A stretch of DNA of 40,241 nt from Nostocoides sp. (GCA_025929465.1 JAICMC010000003.1:1-40241), one strand, 5' to 3'; positions 24,104 to 33,342 are shown, numbered from the stretch's first letter. Notes: generated by a model from the letters alone, not told the origin. A program made the numbers and translations.

Positions 24104-24958
24104 TTACAGAGTCATGGCGAGCGCGTCGAGCACGCGGCGCGCGGTCGCCTCGTCTCCCTGCGCCGTCCAGTGCACGTCGTCGACGCCGCGGCGGCCGGCC
24201 GCTCGCCGGGCGAAGGCCTGGGTCGACAGGGTGATCGTCGTCGTCCGCCCCTCCGTCTCGGACGGGCTGTGCGCCTCGCCGGTGAACAGGGGGACGCCCC
24301 GCGCCGACCCGTCGACCTCCTCGACGCGCACCCCGATCCGGCCGACGACCGGCCCGGTGATGTCGAAGATGACCGTGTCGCCGGGTGCCACGCCCGCCCG
24401 CTTGGCGACGATCATCGGCACGGCCCGCTCGAACCGCTCCATGGTCACCGCCGCGCCGGGGGAGTCCAGGTTGCCCGGCCGCCCCAGCGCCTCACGGACG
24501 TCCTGCTCGTGGGTCCACAGGTCCATCACCCGCATCCCGAGGGTCTCGCGCAGGGGGCCCACCCCGAAGACCCCGCGGAAGTCGGAGTCCAGGTCCAGGT
24601 TTGCTCCGTAGAGGATGGCCAGCCGCTCCTGGACGACCAGGCCGAGCTCCTCGACGACGTCCGGACCCGGGGTGCCTCGCCGAACCTCGACCATCGGCTC
24701 CATCAGCTGCTGCGCGGGACGGGTCAGGTACGCGTAGTCCGGCAGCCTCACCTGCGGGGCCGGCGCACCGGAGAGGTGGGCCTCGACCCCGACCACGTGG
24801 GAGTAGATGTCCTTGACCGTCCACCCCGGGCAGTCGGTCGGCCGGTCGAAGTCGGCGTCACGCATCGACTGCCCGAGGTCGAGCAGGGCCTGCATCGTCT
24901 GGCCGTACGCGCCGATGAGACCAGTGGCGTCGTCGGGTCCGCTGGGATGCAAGGGCAT
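24104..24958 (-). CDS. Maleylpyruvate isomerase family, mycothiol-dependent DinB-fold protein
   Basis: A 284-residue protein. The N-terminal DinB-like bundle shows the family stretch DCPGWTVKDIYSHVVGVEAHL (residues about 42-62, with a metal-binding His in the SHVVG turn), and a later DLWTHEQDVREALGRPG (about 145-162) supplies further potential metal ligands (His and Asp). The C-terminal part resembles the SCP2/MDMPI_C-like domain. Members use mycothiol, the actinobacterial thiol, for isomerisation or transfer reactions. The exact substrate is unknown. I chose the ATG at 24958, but the GTG at 24967 is possible. The stop lies at the right edge of the mobile island. It is divergent from the CopD-CtaG gene with a 52-bp gap. 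Confidence 0.8.
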   Translation of the reverse strand: MPLHPSGPDDATGLIGAYGQTMQALLDLGQSMRDADFDRPTDCPGWTVKDIYSHVVGVEAHLSGAPAPQVRLPDYAYLTRPAQQLMEPMVEVRRGTPGPDVVEELGLVVQERLAILYGANLDLDSDFRGVFGVGPLRETLGMRVMDLWTHEQDVREALGRPGNLDSPGAAVTMERFERAVPMIVAKRAGVAPGDTVIFDITGPVVGRIGVRVEEVDGSARGVPLFTGEAHSPSETEGRTTTITLSTQAFARRAAGRRGVDDVHWTAQGDEATARRVLDALAMTL

Positions 24959-25010
24959 GACCTTCACCCTACGTCGCCGCGCTCAGCCGGGCTGCCTACG
25001 CTGGGTGACC

Positions 25011-27008
25011 ATGAGCACCACGCGGCAGCCGGCGGCGAACAGCGCGCCACTGCCCGTGGCGGTGGTCATGGCGGTGGTCGCCCTCGTCCTGGGCGGCCTG
25101 GTCACGGCCGCGTTCAGCCCGTATGCCGTGGCCGACCCGGGCGCCGTGGTCCGGTGGGGCCTGCCGCTCGCCGAGGTGGTCCGGGACGTGTCGATGAGCG
25201 CCGCCATCGGGCTCCTCGGCCTGGCCGCGTTCATCGTGCCGGAGCGGAGCCGGACCGACCGGCGCGGCCTGGCCTGTCGGCTGGCGGCGGTCGCGGCCGG
25301 CCTCTGGGCCACCGCGGGTGGGCTGGCGGTCCTGCTGACCTTCGGTGACCTCTCCGGCACGCCGCTCACCTCATCGGCCTTCTGGTCGCAGGTGTCGGCG
25401 TTCATCCTCTCCCTCGAGTTCACGCGGGTCCTGGTGATCAACGCGGCTGTGGGGCTCGTCGTCGCGCTGGGCGCCGCCGTGGCCCGGTCCCGGGCCACGA
25501 CGGCCTGGCTGTTCGTCCTGGGCGTCCTCGGCATGCTCATCCTGGCCCTGACCGGTCACGCCTCCGGATCCGTCGACCACGAGACGGCGGTCAACTCCCT
25601 GGGCGTCCACCTCCTCGGAACCGGCCTGTGGGTCGGGGGGCTGATCGGGCTGGTGGCACTGCGCCCCACCCTCGGCGTCGACCTCGGTGCCAGCGTGGCC
25701 CGGTACTCGCCGGTGGCGCTGTTCTGCTTCGTGGCGGTGGCCCTGAGCGGGCTCCAGCAGGCCTGGATCCGGGTCGGCTCGCTGAGCGCCCTCGGGACGG
25801 CATACGGGTCGCTCATCATCGTCAAGACCGTTGCCCTGGTCACCCTGGGTTTCTTCGGCTGGCGTCAACGGGCCGGTCTCGTCACGCGGCTTCGCGGGGA
25901 TCCTACGGACGGCCGGGCGTTCGCGCGGCTGGCGCTCACCGAGGTGGGGGTCATGGGGGTCGCCATCGGGGTCGGCGTCGCACTGAGCCGCAGTGCGCCA
26001 CCGGTGCCGGACACGGCGCCCAACCCCAGCCGGGTCCTGGAGCTGACCGGCTATCCGGACCCCGGCCCGATGCACCCGCTGGACTGGCTCTTCGCGTTCC
26101 GGCCGGACTGGCTGCTCCTCGCCGTCGCGGTCCTCGCCGTCGGTGTGTACCTGGCGGGGGTCCGGCGGCTGCACCGGCGAGGAGACCGGTGGCCGCTCGG
26201 TCGGACCGTCTCCTGGACGGCCGGGTGGTTGGTCTTCGTCTGGGCGACGAATGGTGGGCCCGACATCTGGGGTCGGCTGATGTTCTCGGTCCACATGGTC
26301 ATGCACATGGCCGTGGCCATGATCGTGCCGCTCTTCCTCGTGCCCGGCGCGCCGATCACGTTGGCACTGCGGGCCCTCCCACCGCGCAAGGACCGGACGT
26401 GGGGCCCGCGCGAGGTGATCCTGCAGTGTGTCCACTCCCGCGCCCTGCAGGTCGTCGCCAACCCGATCGTCGCCGCGGCCCTGTTCTTCGTCAGCCTCGC
26501 CATCTTCTACTTCTCCCCCCTGTTCCCGCTCGCCCTGACGACACACACGGGGCACCTGCTCATGCTGGCCCACTTCCTGCTCAGCGGCTACCTGTTCACC
26601 TGGGTGCTCGTCGGCATCGACCCCGGGCCCAAGAAGTGGCCACCCCTCATGCTCCTGGTGATCCTCTTCGCCACCGTGTCCTTCCACGCCTTCTTCGGGG
26701 TCATCGTCACCGGGATGCAGACGCTCATCGCGCCGGACTTCTTCGCGGCCCTGCACCTGCCGTGGCTCACCAACCCACTGCAGGACCAGGTCACCGCCGG
26801 CGAGATCGCCTGGGGTGTCGGCGAGGTCCCAACCCTCGTGCTGGCGCTCCTCGTGGCCAAGGCGTGGGTCAAGTCCGACTCGGCCGAGGCGGCTCGAGGG
26901 GACCGTCAGGCCGAGCGGGACGGAGGCGCCGAGCTCGCCGCCTACAACCAGATGCTCGCCCGGCGTCGGGCGTCGACGCAGACGGACGAGCGGCGAGGAG
27001 GCCGCTGA
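25011..27008 (+). CDS. CopD-CtaG fusion membrane protein (copper import and cytochrome oxidase assembly)
   Basis: A 665-residue polytopic membrane protein. The N-terminal half (about 1-330) resembles CopD/YcnJ copper-transport proteins, with LTGHASGSVDH, VHLLGTGLWVGGLIGLVAL and LSGLQQAWIRVG. The C-terminal half (about 385-640) is a Caa3_CtaG-type domain: FSVHMVMHMAVAMIVPLFLV, then FSPLFPLALTTHTGHLLMLAHFLLSGYLF and VSFHAFFGVIVTGM, rich in His and Met that could bind copper. The fusion is common in actinobacteria. The likely role is delivering copper to the CuB centre of cytochrome c oxidase. The ATG at 25011 is chosen because residues from upstream codons overlap the divergent gene. Its stop overlaps the start of the nitrilase gene. 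Confidence 0.88.
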   Translation: MSTTRQPAANSAPLPVAVVMAVVALVLGGLVTAAFSPYAVADPGAVVRWGLPLAEVVRDVSMSAAIGLLGLAAFIVPERSRTDRRGLACRLAAVAAGLWATAGGLAVLLTFGDLSGTPLTSSAFWSQVSAFILSLEFTRVLVINAAVGLVVALGAAVARSRATTAWLFVLGVLGMLILALTGHASGSVDHETAVNSLGVHLLGTGLWVGGLIGLVALRPTLGVDLGASVARYSPVALFCFVAVALSGLQQAWIRVGSLSALGTAYGSLIIVKTVALVTLGFFGWRQRAGLVTRLRGDPTDGRAFARLALTEVGVMGVAIGVGVALSRSAPPVPDTAPNPSRVLELTGYPDPGPMHPLDWLFAFRPDWLLLAVAVLAVGVYLAGVRRLHRRGDRWPLGRTVSWTAGWLVFVWATNGGPDIWGRLMFSVHMVMHMAVAMIVPLFLVPGAPITLALRALPPRKDRTWGPREVILQCVHSRALQVVANPIVAAALFFVSLAIFYFSPLFPLALTTHTGHLLMLAHFLLSGYLFTWVLVGIDPGPKKWPPLMLLVILFATVSFHAFFGVIVTGMQTLIAPDFFAALHLPWLTNPLQDQVTAGEIAWGVGEVPTLVLALLVAKAWVKSDSAEAARGDRQAERDGGAELAAYNQMLARRRASTQTDERRGGR

Positions 27009-28396
27009 TGCGCGTCGCCCTCGTCCAGGTCGGCTACGGCGACGAGGAGTCCGTCGCGGACCGCGTCGACCGGGTCGTGGGCCTGGTGCAGGCACAGGCC
27101 GGCGCCGACCTCGTCGTGCTGCCCGAGCTGTGGGCCCACGGCGGCTTCGCCTACCGGGAGTGGGACTCACGGGCCGAGGCCCTCGACGGGCCCACCGCCT
27201 CGGCGATGTCGGTGGTCGCGCGCGACGCCGGAGTGCTGCTCCACGCGGGGTCGATCGTCGAGCGCCTCGCCACTCCCGGCCCGGACGGGCAGCAGCTGTC
27301 CAACACCTCCCTCGTGTTCGACCCGGACGGGCACCGGGTGGCCGTCTATCGCAAGATCCACCGGTTCGGCTTCGCTGCGGGCGAGCCCGCGCTGATGGCC
27401 GCCGGCGAGGCGCCGACGGTCACGGTCGACGTCGCCCGCGGCCGGCTGGGCCTGACGACGTGCTACGACCTGCGCTTCCCCGAGCTGTACCGGGCCCAGC
27501 TTGACGCCGGCGCAACGGTGTTCGTCATCCCGGCCGCGTGGCCCATGTCGCGGGTGGCGCACTGGACCCTGCTCGGCCGCGCGCGGGCCGTCGAGGACCA
27601 GTGCTGGGTCCTGGCCTGCAACACCGCGGGCACGCACGCCGGCCACCAGATGGGTGGGTACTCCCAGGTGGTGGACCCCACAGGCGTCGTCGTCGCCGAA
27701 GCGGGTCCCGACGAGGAGGTGCTCGCCGCCGACATCGACCTGGACCTCGTGCACCGCTGGCGGGCGACCTTCCCGGTCGACGCCGACCGCCGGATCAACC
27801 CGCCGCCCCTGCCCGCGACGCGCAGCCACGACACCCAGCCTGAGCGTGACACCCAATCTGAGCGTGACACCCAATCTGACCGGGACACCCAGTCTGACCG
27901 GGACACCGAGCAGCGTGTGCCCGCCACCCGACGCGAGGACGACGAACGACAGGCCTCCCGGCGGGCCGCGCTGGCGGCGTCGCTCGCCCGGCTGTCCGCC
28001 GAGGAGCTTCTCGACGACGACGCGGTGTCCGCTGTCGCCACCGCGCCCGGATTCGGCGCGGCCCCCGCGACCGCCCACGGGGCATCCGACGCGCTGGCCG
28101 CATCCCGGGCCCGGCGCAGGGCCGTGCTGTCCCAGATCCTGGCCTTCGCACCGGGCCCGACCCGGGGCGTGGCGACCGACCTCGCGGACTGGCTGACCGG
28201 CATACGAACCGACCTGGTCCACCCGATGACCGCCGAGCCGATGGCGCTGCTGGACTGGGTCAACCGGGGCGGAGCCCTCCAGGAGGCGATCGCCGTCGTG
28301 CGGGACGACGGGGTCGGGCGCCCCCCGTCCGACGCGTCAGCGGACGAGGGCGGACCACTGCCCGACGGACCAGACGCGGATTTCGGGCCGGGATAA
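27008..28396 (+). CDS. Nitrilase-superfamily carbon-nitrogen hydrolase with a long C-terminal extension
   Basis: A 462-residue protein whose ATG overlaps the upstream stop (TGATG). Residues 1-260 are a complete nitrilase fold with the catalytic triad E40 (VVLPELWAHG), K116 (VYRKIHRFGF) and C152 (LTTCYDLRFPELY). It should hydrolyse an amide such as an omega-amide or carbamoyl compound. Family members usually end near residue 265-280. Here a tract of six-residue repeats (DTQSER/DTQSDR, from residue 275) leads to about 150 further residues: an acidic-basic segment, then ALLDWVNRGGALQEAIAVVRDD near the end. This C-terminal domain is not recognised. Confidence 0.85.
   Translation: MRVALVQVGYGDEESVADRVDRVVGLVQAQAGADLVVLPELWAHGGFAYREWDSRAEALDGPTASAMSVVARDAGVLLHAGSIVERLATPGPDGQQLSNTSLVFDPDGHRVAVYRKIHRFGFAAGEPALMAAGEAPTVTVDVARGRLGLTTCYDLRFPELYRAQLDAGATVFVIPAAWPMSRVAHWTLLGRARAVEDQCWVLACNTAGTHAGHQMGGYSQVVDPTGVVVAEAGPDEEVLAADIDLDLVHRWRATFPVDADRRINPPPLPATRSHDTQPERDTQSERDTQSDRDTQSDRDTEQRVPATRREDDERQASRRAALAASLARLSAEELLDDDAVSAVATAPGFGAAPATAHGASDALAASRARRRAVLSQILAFAPGPTRGVATDLADWLTGIRTDLVHPMTAEPMALLDWVNRGGALQEAIAVVRDDGVGRPPSDASADEGGPLPDGPDADFGPG
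27830..27910 (+). repeat. 18-bp tandem repeat in the nitrilase gene
   Basis: Units start with GACACCC at 27830, 27848, 27866 and 27884, with a partial fifth at 27902. The consensus is GACACCCARTCTGASCGK. They encode the six-residue repeat DTQ(S/P)(E/D)R. Nucleotide identity is higher than protein function would require, which points to recent expansion. Confidence 0.9.
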
Positions 28397-28484
28397 CCGC
28401 TGGTCAGAGCGGTGAACGGGTTAGGGTCGGTCGAACAGGACGGGCCCCTCGGGCCTGTCGCGCCGCAAACGTCAGGAGCAACAC

Positions 28485-28733
28485 ATGTACATCGGGCTCG
28501 GGATCTTCCTGCTGGTCGTCGGCGCAATCCTCTCCTTCGCCGTCCGCGACAGCATCAGCTCGGTCGACCTCACGATGGTGGGCTACATCTGCATGGGCGC
28601 CGGCGCCCTGGCCGTCCTGCTGTCCCTCGTCATGAGCCGCAGCGGTGGCTACAGCTCGCGGCGGGTCACCCAGACCGACCCGGCGACGGGCACCCAGGTC
28701 GACGAGACGCACGTCGACCGCGACGGGCTCTGA
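28485..28733 (+). CDS. DUF6458-type small membrane protein
   Basis: An 82-residue protein with AGGAG 7 bp before the ATG. Two membrane helices (about 2-20, YIGLGIFLLVVGAILSFAV, and about 32-50, VGYICMGAGALAVLLSLVM) are followed by a short polar tail (TQTDPATGTQVDETHVDRDGL). This layout fits the actinobacterial DUF6458 family, whose function is unknown. It is monocistronic, with a clear hairpin downstream. Confidence 0.82.
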   Translation: MYIGLGIFLLVVGAILSFAVRDSISSVDLTMVGYICMGAGALAVLLSLVMSRSGGYSSRRVTQTDPATGTQVDETHVDRDGL

Positions 28734-28862
28734 GCGGCAGCCCACGGGTTCGCCGGCAGGGACGCTCACGGCCCCGGATGGACGCGGCGACGGTTCCTTG
28801 GCACAGTTGACCCGGTGCTCCCGGGGGAGCTGTCGGTCTGACCGGGGCGGTCGGTCCGACAT

Positions 28863-28901
28863 GGAAGCGCCCGGCTCATGAGGGACGAGCCGGGCGCTTC
28901 C
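28863..28901. terminator. Bidirectional terminator hairpin
   Basis: A perfect 15-bp stem GGAAGCGCCCGGCTC / GAGCCGGGCGCTTCC (28863-28877 and 28887-28901) with a 9-nt loop, followed by TTGTGTG. It lies between the converging DUF6458 and acyl-CoA dehydrogenase genes and can serve both. Confidence 0.85.
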
Positions 28902-28924
28902 TTGTGTGCCGGGCCGGGGGACCC

Positions 28925-30796
28925 TCAGAAGGCGGACTCGGGGACGTCCATCAGGTCGTTGTCGGCCGCCTCGACGATGGCCCGCTCGGCGGCCAGACGG
29001 GGCAGGACCTGGCGGGCGTAGAACCTCGCGGCGGCGACCTTGCCGGTGTAGAAGTCCACGTCCCTGCCGCTCGCCCCGCGGTCCAGGGCCTCCTGGGCGA
29101 TCGCGCCCTGGCGCAGGAGCAGCCAGCCGACCAGCAGGTCACCGGCTGCCAACAGCAGCCGTGAGGTGTTCTGACCCACCGTGTACAGGCCCCTCACGTC
29201 ACCGCCCTGCCGCGGGTCGGACCTCATCAGGTCGGTGACCATGGCGGTGATGATGCCCTGGACGTCGTCCAGTCCGGTGCTGAGCAGCTCCCGCTCCCGG
29301 TCCAGGCGGCCGCCCTGGGCGCCGGTGTCCTTGACGAACTCCTGGATCTGCATGGCCACCGACGCGAGGGCCTGACCCTTGTCGGCGACGATCTTGCGGA
29401 AGAAGAAGTCCATCCCCTGGATGGCGGTCGTGCCCTCGTAGAGCGTGTCGATCTTGGAGTCGCGCACGTACTGCTCGATCGGGTAGTCCTGGAGGAACCC
29501 GGAGCCGCCGAACGTCTGCAGCGACTCGGTGCCGAGGAGCACCCAGGCCCGCTCCGAGCCCAGACCCTTGACGACCGGCAGGAGCAGGTCGTTGACCCGC
29601 CGGGCCGTGTCGGCAGCGCTGCCGCGCTCGAGCTGCTCGCTGCCGGTGCGCAGCTGCTCGGCGTCGACGACGTCCTGCTGGCTCGCCGCGAAGTGGACGA
29701 GCGCGCGCAGCCCCTCGGCATACGCCTTCTGCAGCATGAGCGAGCGGCGCACGTCGGGGTGATGGATGATGGTGACCCGCGGCGCGGTCTTGTCGCTCAT
29801 CCGGGTGAGGTCGGCGCCCTGGACCCGCGACTTGGCGTACTCCAGAGCGTTGAGGTAGCCGCTGGACAAGGTGGCGATCGCCTTGGTGCCGACGAGCATC
29901 CGGGCGTTCTCGATGACGCGGAACATCTGGGCGATGCCGTCGTGGACGTCGCCGAGCAGGGTGCCGACGGCGGCCTCGTGCTCGCCGAAGGTGACCTCGC
30001 AGGTCGTGGAGACCCGCAGGCCCATCTTGTGCTCGAGGTTGGTGACGTGCGCACCGTTGCGCTCGCCGAGCTCACCGGTCTGCAGGTCGACGTGGAACTT
30101 GGGGACGACGAACAGGGACAGGCCCTTGGTGCCCGGGCCGGCGCCCTCGGGGCGCGCCAGGACGAAGTGGACGATGTTGTCGACCAGGTCGGACTCGGCG
30201 CTGGTGATGAACCGCTTGGTCCCGGTGATGTTCCACGTCCCGTCACCGTTGTCGTGCGCCGTGGTGCGGCCGGCGCCGACGTCGGAGCCGGCGTCCGGCT
30301 CGGTGAGGACCATCGTCGCGTGCCAGCCCTTCTCGACCATCCAGCGCGCCAGCCTGCGCTGGTCGTCGGTGCCGAGGATGTGCAGCAGCCGGGCGAAGGC
30401 GTAGCTCGCCGCGAACATGGCGATGGCCGGGTTGGCTCCGAGGACCATCTCGTTCATGGCCCACTTCAGGCTGGGCGGGGCGGCCGTACCGCCCAGCTCG
30501 GCGTTCACGTCGACGCTCCAGAAGCCGGAGTCGCGGTAGGCCTGGTAGGACCGGGCGAACGAGGCCGGCATCCGGACCTCTTCGGTCCTGGGATCGTAGG
30601 TCGGTGGGTTGCGGTCGGCGTCGACGAAGCTGTCCGCGAGCTCGTGCTCGGCGAGGCGGGCCACCTCCTTGAGCAGCTCGCGCGCCGTGTCGGCGTCCAG
30701 GGCGGCATACGGGCCGTGGCCCAGGATCTCCTGGCGGTCGAAGACCTCGAACAGGTTGAACTCGACGTCCCGCAGGTTGCTCTTGTAGTGACCCAT
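28925..30796 (-). CDS. Acyl-CoA dehydrogenase, large FadE5-like type
   Basis: A 623-residue flavoenzyme. It has the N-terminal extension of the FadE5/DMSP-lyase-like subgroup ([18 protein letters not shown]), then the FAD-binding stretch [19 protein letters not shown] (about residues 162-180), [16 protein letters not shown], and near residue 460 [17 protein letters not shown], which contains the catalytic Glu. A further C-terminal helical domain ends the protein. It catalyses the first step of beta-oxidation, transferring electrons to ETF. The ATG is preceded by AGGAGGTCGGTCGTC. A TetR-like operator overlaps its promoter, so fatty acid or acyl-CoA control is likely. Confidence 0.9.
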   Translation of the reverse strand: MGHYKSNLRDVEFNLFEVFDRQEILGHGPYAALDADTARELLKEVARLAEHELADSFVDADRNPPTYDPRTEEVRMPASFARSYQAYRDSGFWSVDVNAELGGTAAPPSLKWAMNEMVLGANPAIAMFAASYAFARLLHILGTDDQRRLARWMVEKGWHATMVLTEPDAGSDVGAGRTTAHDNGDGTWNITGTKRFITSAESDLVDNIVHFVLARPEGAGPGTKGLSLFVVPKFHVDLQTGELGERNGAHVTNLEHKMGLRVSTTCEVTFGEHEAAVGTLLGDVHDGIAQMFRVIENARMLVGTKAIATLSSGYLNALEYAKSRVQGADLTRMSDKTAPRVTIIHHPDVRRSLMLQKAYAEGLRALVHFAASQQDVVDAEQLRTGSEQLERGSAADTARRVNDLLLPVVKGLGSERAWVLLGTESLQTFGGSGFLQDYPIEQYVRDSKIDTLYEGTTAIQGMDFFFRKIVADKGQALASVAMQIQEFVKDTGAQGGRLDRERELLSTGLDDVQGIITAMVTDLMRSDPRQGGDVRGLYTVGQNTSRLLLAAGDLLVGWLLLRQGAIAQEALDRGASGRDVDFYTGKVAAARFYARQVLPRLAAERAIVEAADNDLMDVPESAF

Positions 30797-30838
30797 GACG
30801 ACCGACCTCCTGTGGTCCCGCGATGCGTGTTACCCATC

Positions 30839-30860
30839 AGTATACTACCGCTCGGTAACC
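30839..30860 (-). promoter_or_regulatory. Promoter and TetR-like operator of the acyl-CoA dehydrogenase gene
   Basis: On the minus strand, TATACT (plus 30839-30844) makes a good -10 box. Just upstream, TACCG-CT-CGGTA (plus 30846-30857) is a 12-bp palindrome within CTACCGCTCGGTAAC. Sites of this TACCG/CGGTA form are bound by TetR-family regulators of lipid catabolism in actinobacteria. The outer GTTACC (30829-30834) and GGTAAC (30854-30859) form a second, wider inverted pair. The position implies repression by promoter blocking. Confidence 0.6.
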
Positions 30861-30936
30861 CGGTCGATGTCCCCTCCGTCACCCACTCCGTCGCCGTCGA
30901 CGCATCAGTCGTCGGCATCCGCCGGGCCACCCCGTG

Positions 30937-31827
30937 CTACCGAACGGTGGCCGCGCCGCCGGCCGCCCTGACGGCCGGCTTGTCGGCCGTCAGGGTGTAG
31001 CTCGCGGCGAGCCGCTCGGGGTGTTCGGTCAGCCGCCACTCCCCACCCGAGTCCTCGGTCATCTGGCCGGGAAGGGCACACCACGGCACCGAGTCGTGCT
31101 CGACCAGGCTCGTGAGCACCAGACCGCGGTCGAGCAGTGCGGTGACGATCTCGCCGAGGCCGTGGTTCCACTCGACGGTCGTGTTCGCGGTGAACTCCTG
31201 GTCGGTCTCGACGTAGGTTCCGCTGTCGCTCCACACCATCCCGTCGGCTTGCTCGAAGTACGGGAACCCGACGACGACCTGGCCCTCGTGGGTCTCGTCG
31301 AGCGACCACAGCATCGGGTGGCCCTCGCGGATGAACAGCCGGCCGCCAGGGCGCAGCAGTGCGTCGACGACCTCGGCCCAGCGGGTGACCGACGGCAGCC
31401 AGCACAGCGCGCCGATCCCGGTGTAGACCAGGTCGAAGGTGCGCCCGCCCAGCGCCGCCGGGGCGGCATACACGTCGGACTCGACGAGCTCCATGGCGAT
31501 GCCGGCACGCCTGCTGACCGCGCGAGCCTGCTCCAGCGACTTCGGCGAGAGGTCCACCCCGGTGACGTGGGCCGCCCCGAGCCGGGCCAGGGACAGGGTG
31601 TCGGTGCCGATGTGGCACTGCAGGTGGACGACGTCGAGCCCGGTGAGGTCGCCCAGCCGGGGCCGGTCGAAGGCGACGACGCCGGAGACCTGCCGCTGTC
31701 CGCTGACCAGCCTCCCCACGTCGTAGCCGCTGCTGTTGGCGTGGGCGGCCGCGCGGTCATCCCAGCTCGCGCGGTTGAGGGCAAGGTAGTCGTCGGTCAC
31801 GTCGGTCACGTCGGTCACGTCGGCCAT
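30937..31827 (-). CDS. Class I SAM-dependent methyltransferase
   Basis: A 296-residue methyltransferase. Motif I is seen as VVHLQCHIGTDTLSLARLGA (about 66-85), then VTGVDLSPKSLEQAR with the ribose-binding acidic residue, and motif III as LLRPGGRLFIREGHP. The substrate is unknown. The start region is odd: the ATG codon is followed by three copies of GTGACCGAC, so any of three GTG codons could also start translation. The gene lies 27 bp downstream of the mannitol dehydrogenase gene on the same strand and may be read from that operon. Confidence 0.82.
   Translation of the reverse strand: MADVTDVTDVTDDYLALNRASWDDRAAAHANSSGYDVGRLVSGQRQVSGVVAFDRPRLGDLTGLDVVHLQCHIGTDTLSLARLGAAHVTGVDLSPKSLEQARAVSRRAGIAMELVESDVYAAPAALGGRTFDLVYTGIGALCWLPSVTRWAEVVDALLRPGGRLFIREGHPMLWSLDETHEGQVVVGFPYFEQADGMVWSDSGTYVETDQEFTANTTVEWNHGLGEIVTALLDRGLVLTSLVEHDSVPWCALPGQMTEDSGGEWRLTEHPERLAASYTLTADKPAVRAAGGAATVR
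31792..31827 (-). repeat. 9-bp tandem repeat at the methyltransferase start codon
   Basis: Read on the plus strand, GTCGGTCAC occurs three times in a row (31792, 31801, 31810) and the fourth unit, GTCGGCCAT, contains the ATG start. On the coding strand this gives Val-Thr-Asp repeats and four in-frame potential starts. Confidence 0.9.
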
Positions 31828-31854
31828 TGTGCCGGGTGAGCGCCGACCTGCGCG

Positions 31855-33342
31855 TCACCCTTTCCGGGCCTGCAGGGTCGCGCGAGCTCCCCGTTCGTGC
31901 AGGGAGTCCAGCGCGGCGGCGTATGCCGTGGCGAAGCGTCCGTCGTCGACGAGCCCGCCGAAGAAGTCCCGGTCCCGGATGAAGGCGAGCTTGTCCTGGC
32001 CCTGCTTGGCAGCGGCGGCCATCACCTTGTCCTTGAACCGGTCGACCACCTCGATCGGCTCACCGTCCTCGTCGACGCCCTCGGCATAGCGGGCCCACGA
32101 CGCGACGACGAGGGCGGAGCGCTCGATCTGGCCCCCGGTCTCCAGGTTGCGCTGGATGACGGGGACCAGCCACTTGGGGATCCGGTCGGAGGACTCGGCG
32201 CACAGGCGGGCGAGGGTGTCGCGGACCTCGGGGTTGGCGAAGCGCTCGATGAGCTGGTGCCGGTAGGCATCCAGGTCGACACCGGGCACCGGGGGCAGGG
32301 TGGGGCTGCCCTCCTCCTCCATGTAGCCGAGCAGGAACTCGACGAACAGCGGGTCCTGGCAGACCTCGTGGGCGAACCGGTAGCCGGCCAGGTAGCCCAG
32401 GTAGGTGAGCGCCTGGTGCGAGGCGTTGAGCAGACGCAGCTTCATCAGCTCGTAGGGGACGACGTCGTCGACGAGCTGCACCCCGGCGTCCTCGAACGCC
32501 GGGCGACCGAGCGCGAAGTGGTCCTCCAGCACCCACTGGGTGAACGGCTCGCAGACCACCGGCCAGGCGTCCTGCACCCCGAAGTCGGTCTGGAGAGCGT
32601 CGATGTCGGCCTGGGCGGTGACCGGTGTGATCCGGTCGACCATGCAGTTGGGGAACGGCACGTTGGCGACCATCCAGTCCGCGAGCTCGGCGTCCCTGAG
32701 CCGGGCGAAGGACGTGATCATCTTCTTGGCCACGTCGCCGTTGCCCGGCAGGTTGTCGCACGACATCACCGTGAACGGTTCGGTCCCGTTGTCCCGTCTG
32801 CGTCTGAGCGCCTCGACGACGAACCCGAACATGCTCTGCGGCATACCGTCACCGGTGACGTCCGCCGCGATGACCGGGTCGCTGGCGTCGAACTCACCGG
32901 TGACCTGGTTGACGTGGTAGCCGCCCTCGGTGACGGTGAGCGAGACGATCCTCGTGGAAGGGGCGACCAACACCTCGAGCACGGCCGAGGGGTCGTCGGG
33001 AGCGAACAGGTAGTCGACGATGCTGCCGATGACGGTGGCCTCACGCCTGCCGTCGGGATGCTTGACGACCAGCGTGTAGAGGCAGTCCTGACCCTTGAGC
33101 GCGTCGCGCATCCGGGCGTCGCCGGGCATCAGGCCGACGCCGACCAGCCCCCAGTCCAGCGCCTCGCCCTTGTTCATCAGGGCGTCGAGGTACATCGCCT
33201 GGTGCGCGCGGTGGAATCCGCCGACGCCGAAGTGCACGATGCCCGGGGTGAGGGTGGAGCGGTCGTACGCCGGTCGCCGGACGGTGGACGGCAGGTCGGC
33301 GAGCGTGCTCTGCGCCAGGCGTACCGGCCCGGCCGACGTCAC
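31855..33342 (-). CDS. Mannitol dehydrogenase family protein (polyol 2-dehydrogenase)
   Basis: A 495-residue long-chain polyol dehydrogenase, the usual size for mannitol 2-dehydrogenase. The N-terminal Rossmann domain begins GIVHFGVGGFHRAHQAMYLD (about 34-53). The catalytic signature in KLRLLNASHQALTYLGYLAG supplies K301, N306 and H309. It oxidises mannitol, or possibly arabitol or sorbitol, to a ketose with NAD. The GTG start overlaps the stop of the upstream permease gene (GTGA). It is the catabolic enzyme of the uptake operon, so the imported sugar alcohol is probably its substrate. Confidence 0.9.
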   Translation of the reverse strand: MTSAGPVRLAQSTLADLPSTVRRPAYDRSTLTPGIVHFGVGGFHRAHQAMYLDALMNKGEALDWGLVGVGLMPGDARMRDALKGQDCLYTLVVKHPDGRREATVIGSIVDYLFAPDDPSAVLEVLVAPSTRIVSLTVTEGGYHVNQVTGEFDASDPVIAADVTGDGMPQSMFGFVVEALRRRRDNGTEPFTVMSCDNLPGNGDVAKKMITSFARLRDAELADWMVANVPFPNCMVDRITPVTAQADIDALQTDFGVQDAWPVVCEPFTQWVLEDHFALGRPAFEDAGVQLVDDVVPYELMKLRLLNASHQALTYLGYLAGYRFAHEVCQDPLFVEFLLGYMEEEGSPTLPPVPGVDLDAYRHQLIERFANPEVRDTLARLCAESSDRIPKWLVPVIQRNLETGGQIERSALVVASWARYAEGVDEDGEPIEVVDRFKDKVMAAAAKQGQDKLAFIRDRDFFGGLVDDGRFATAYAAALDSLHERGARATLQARKG

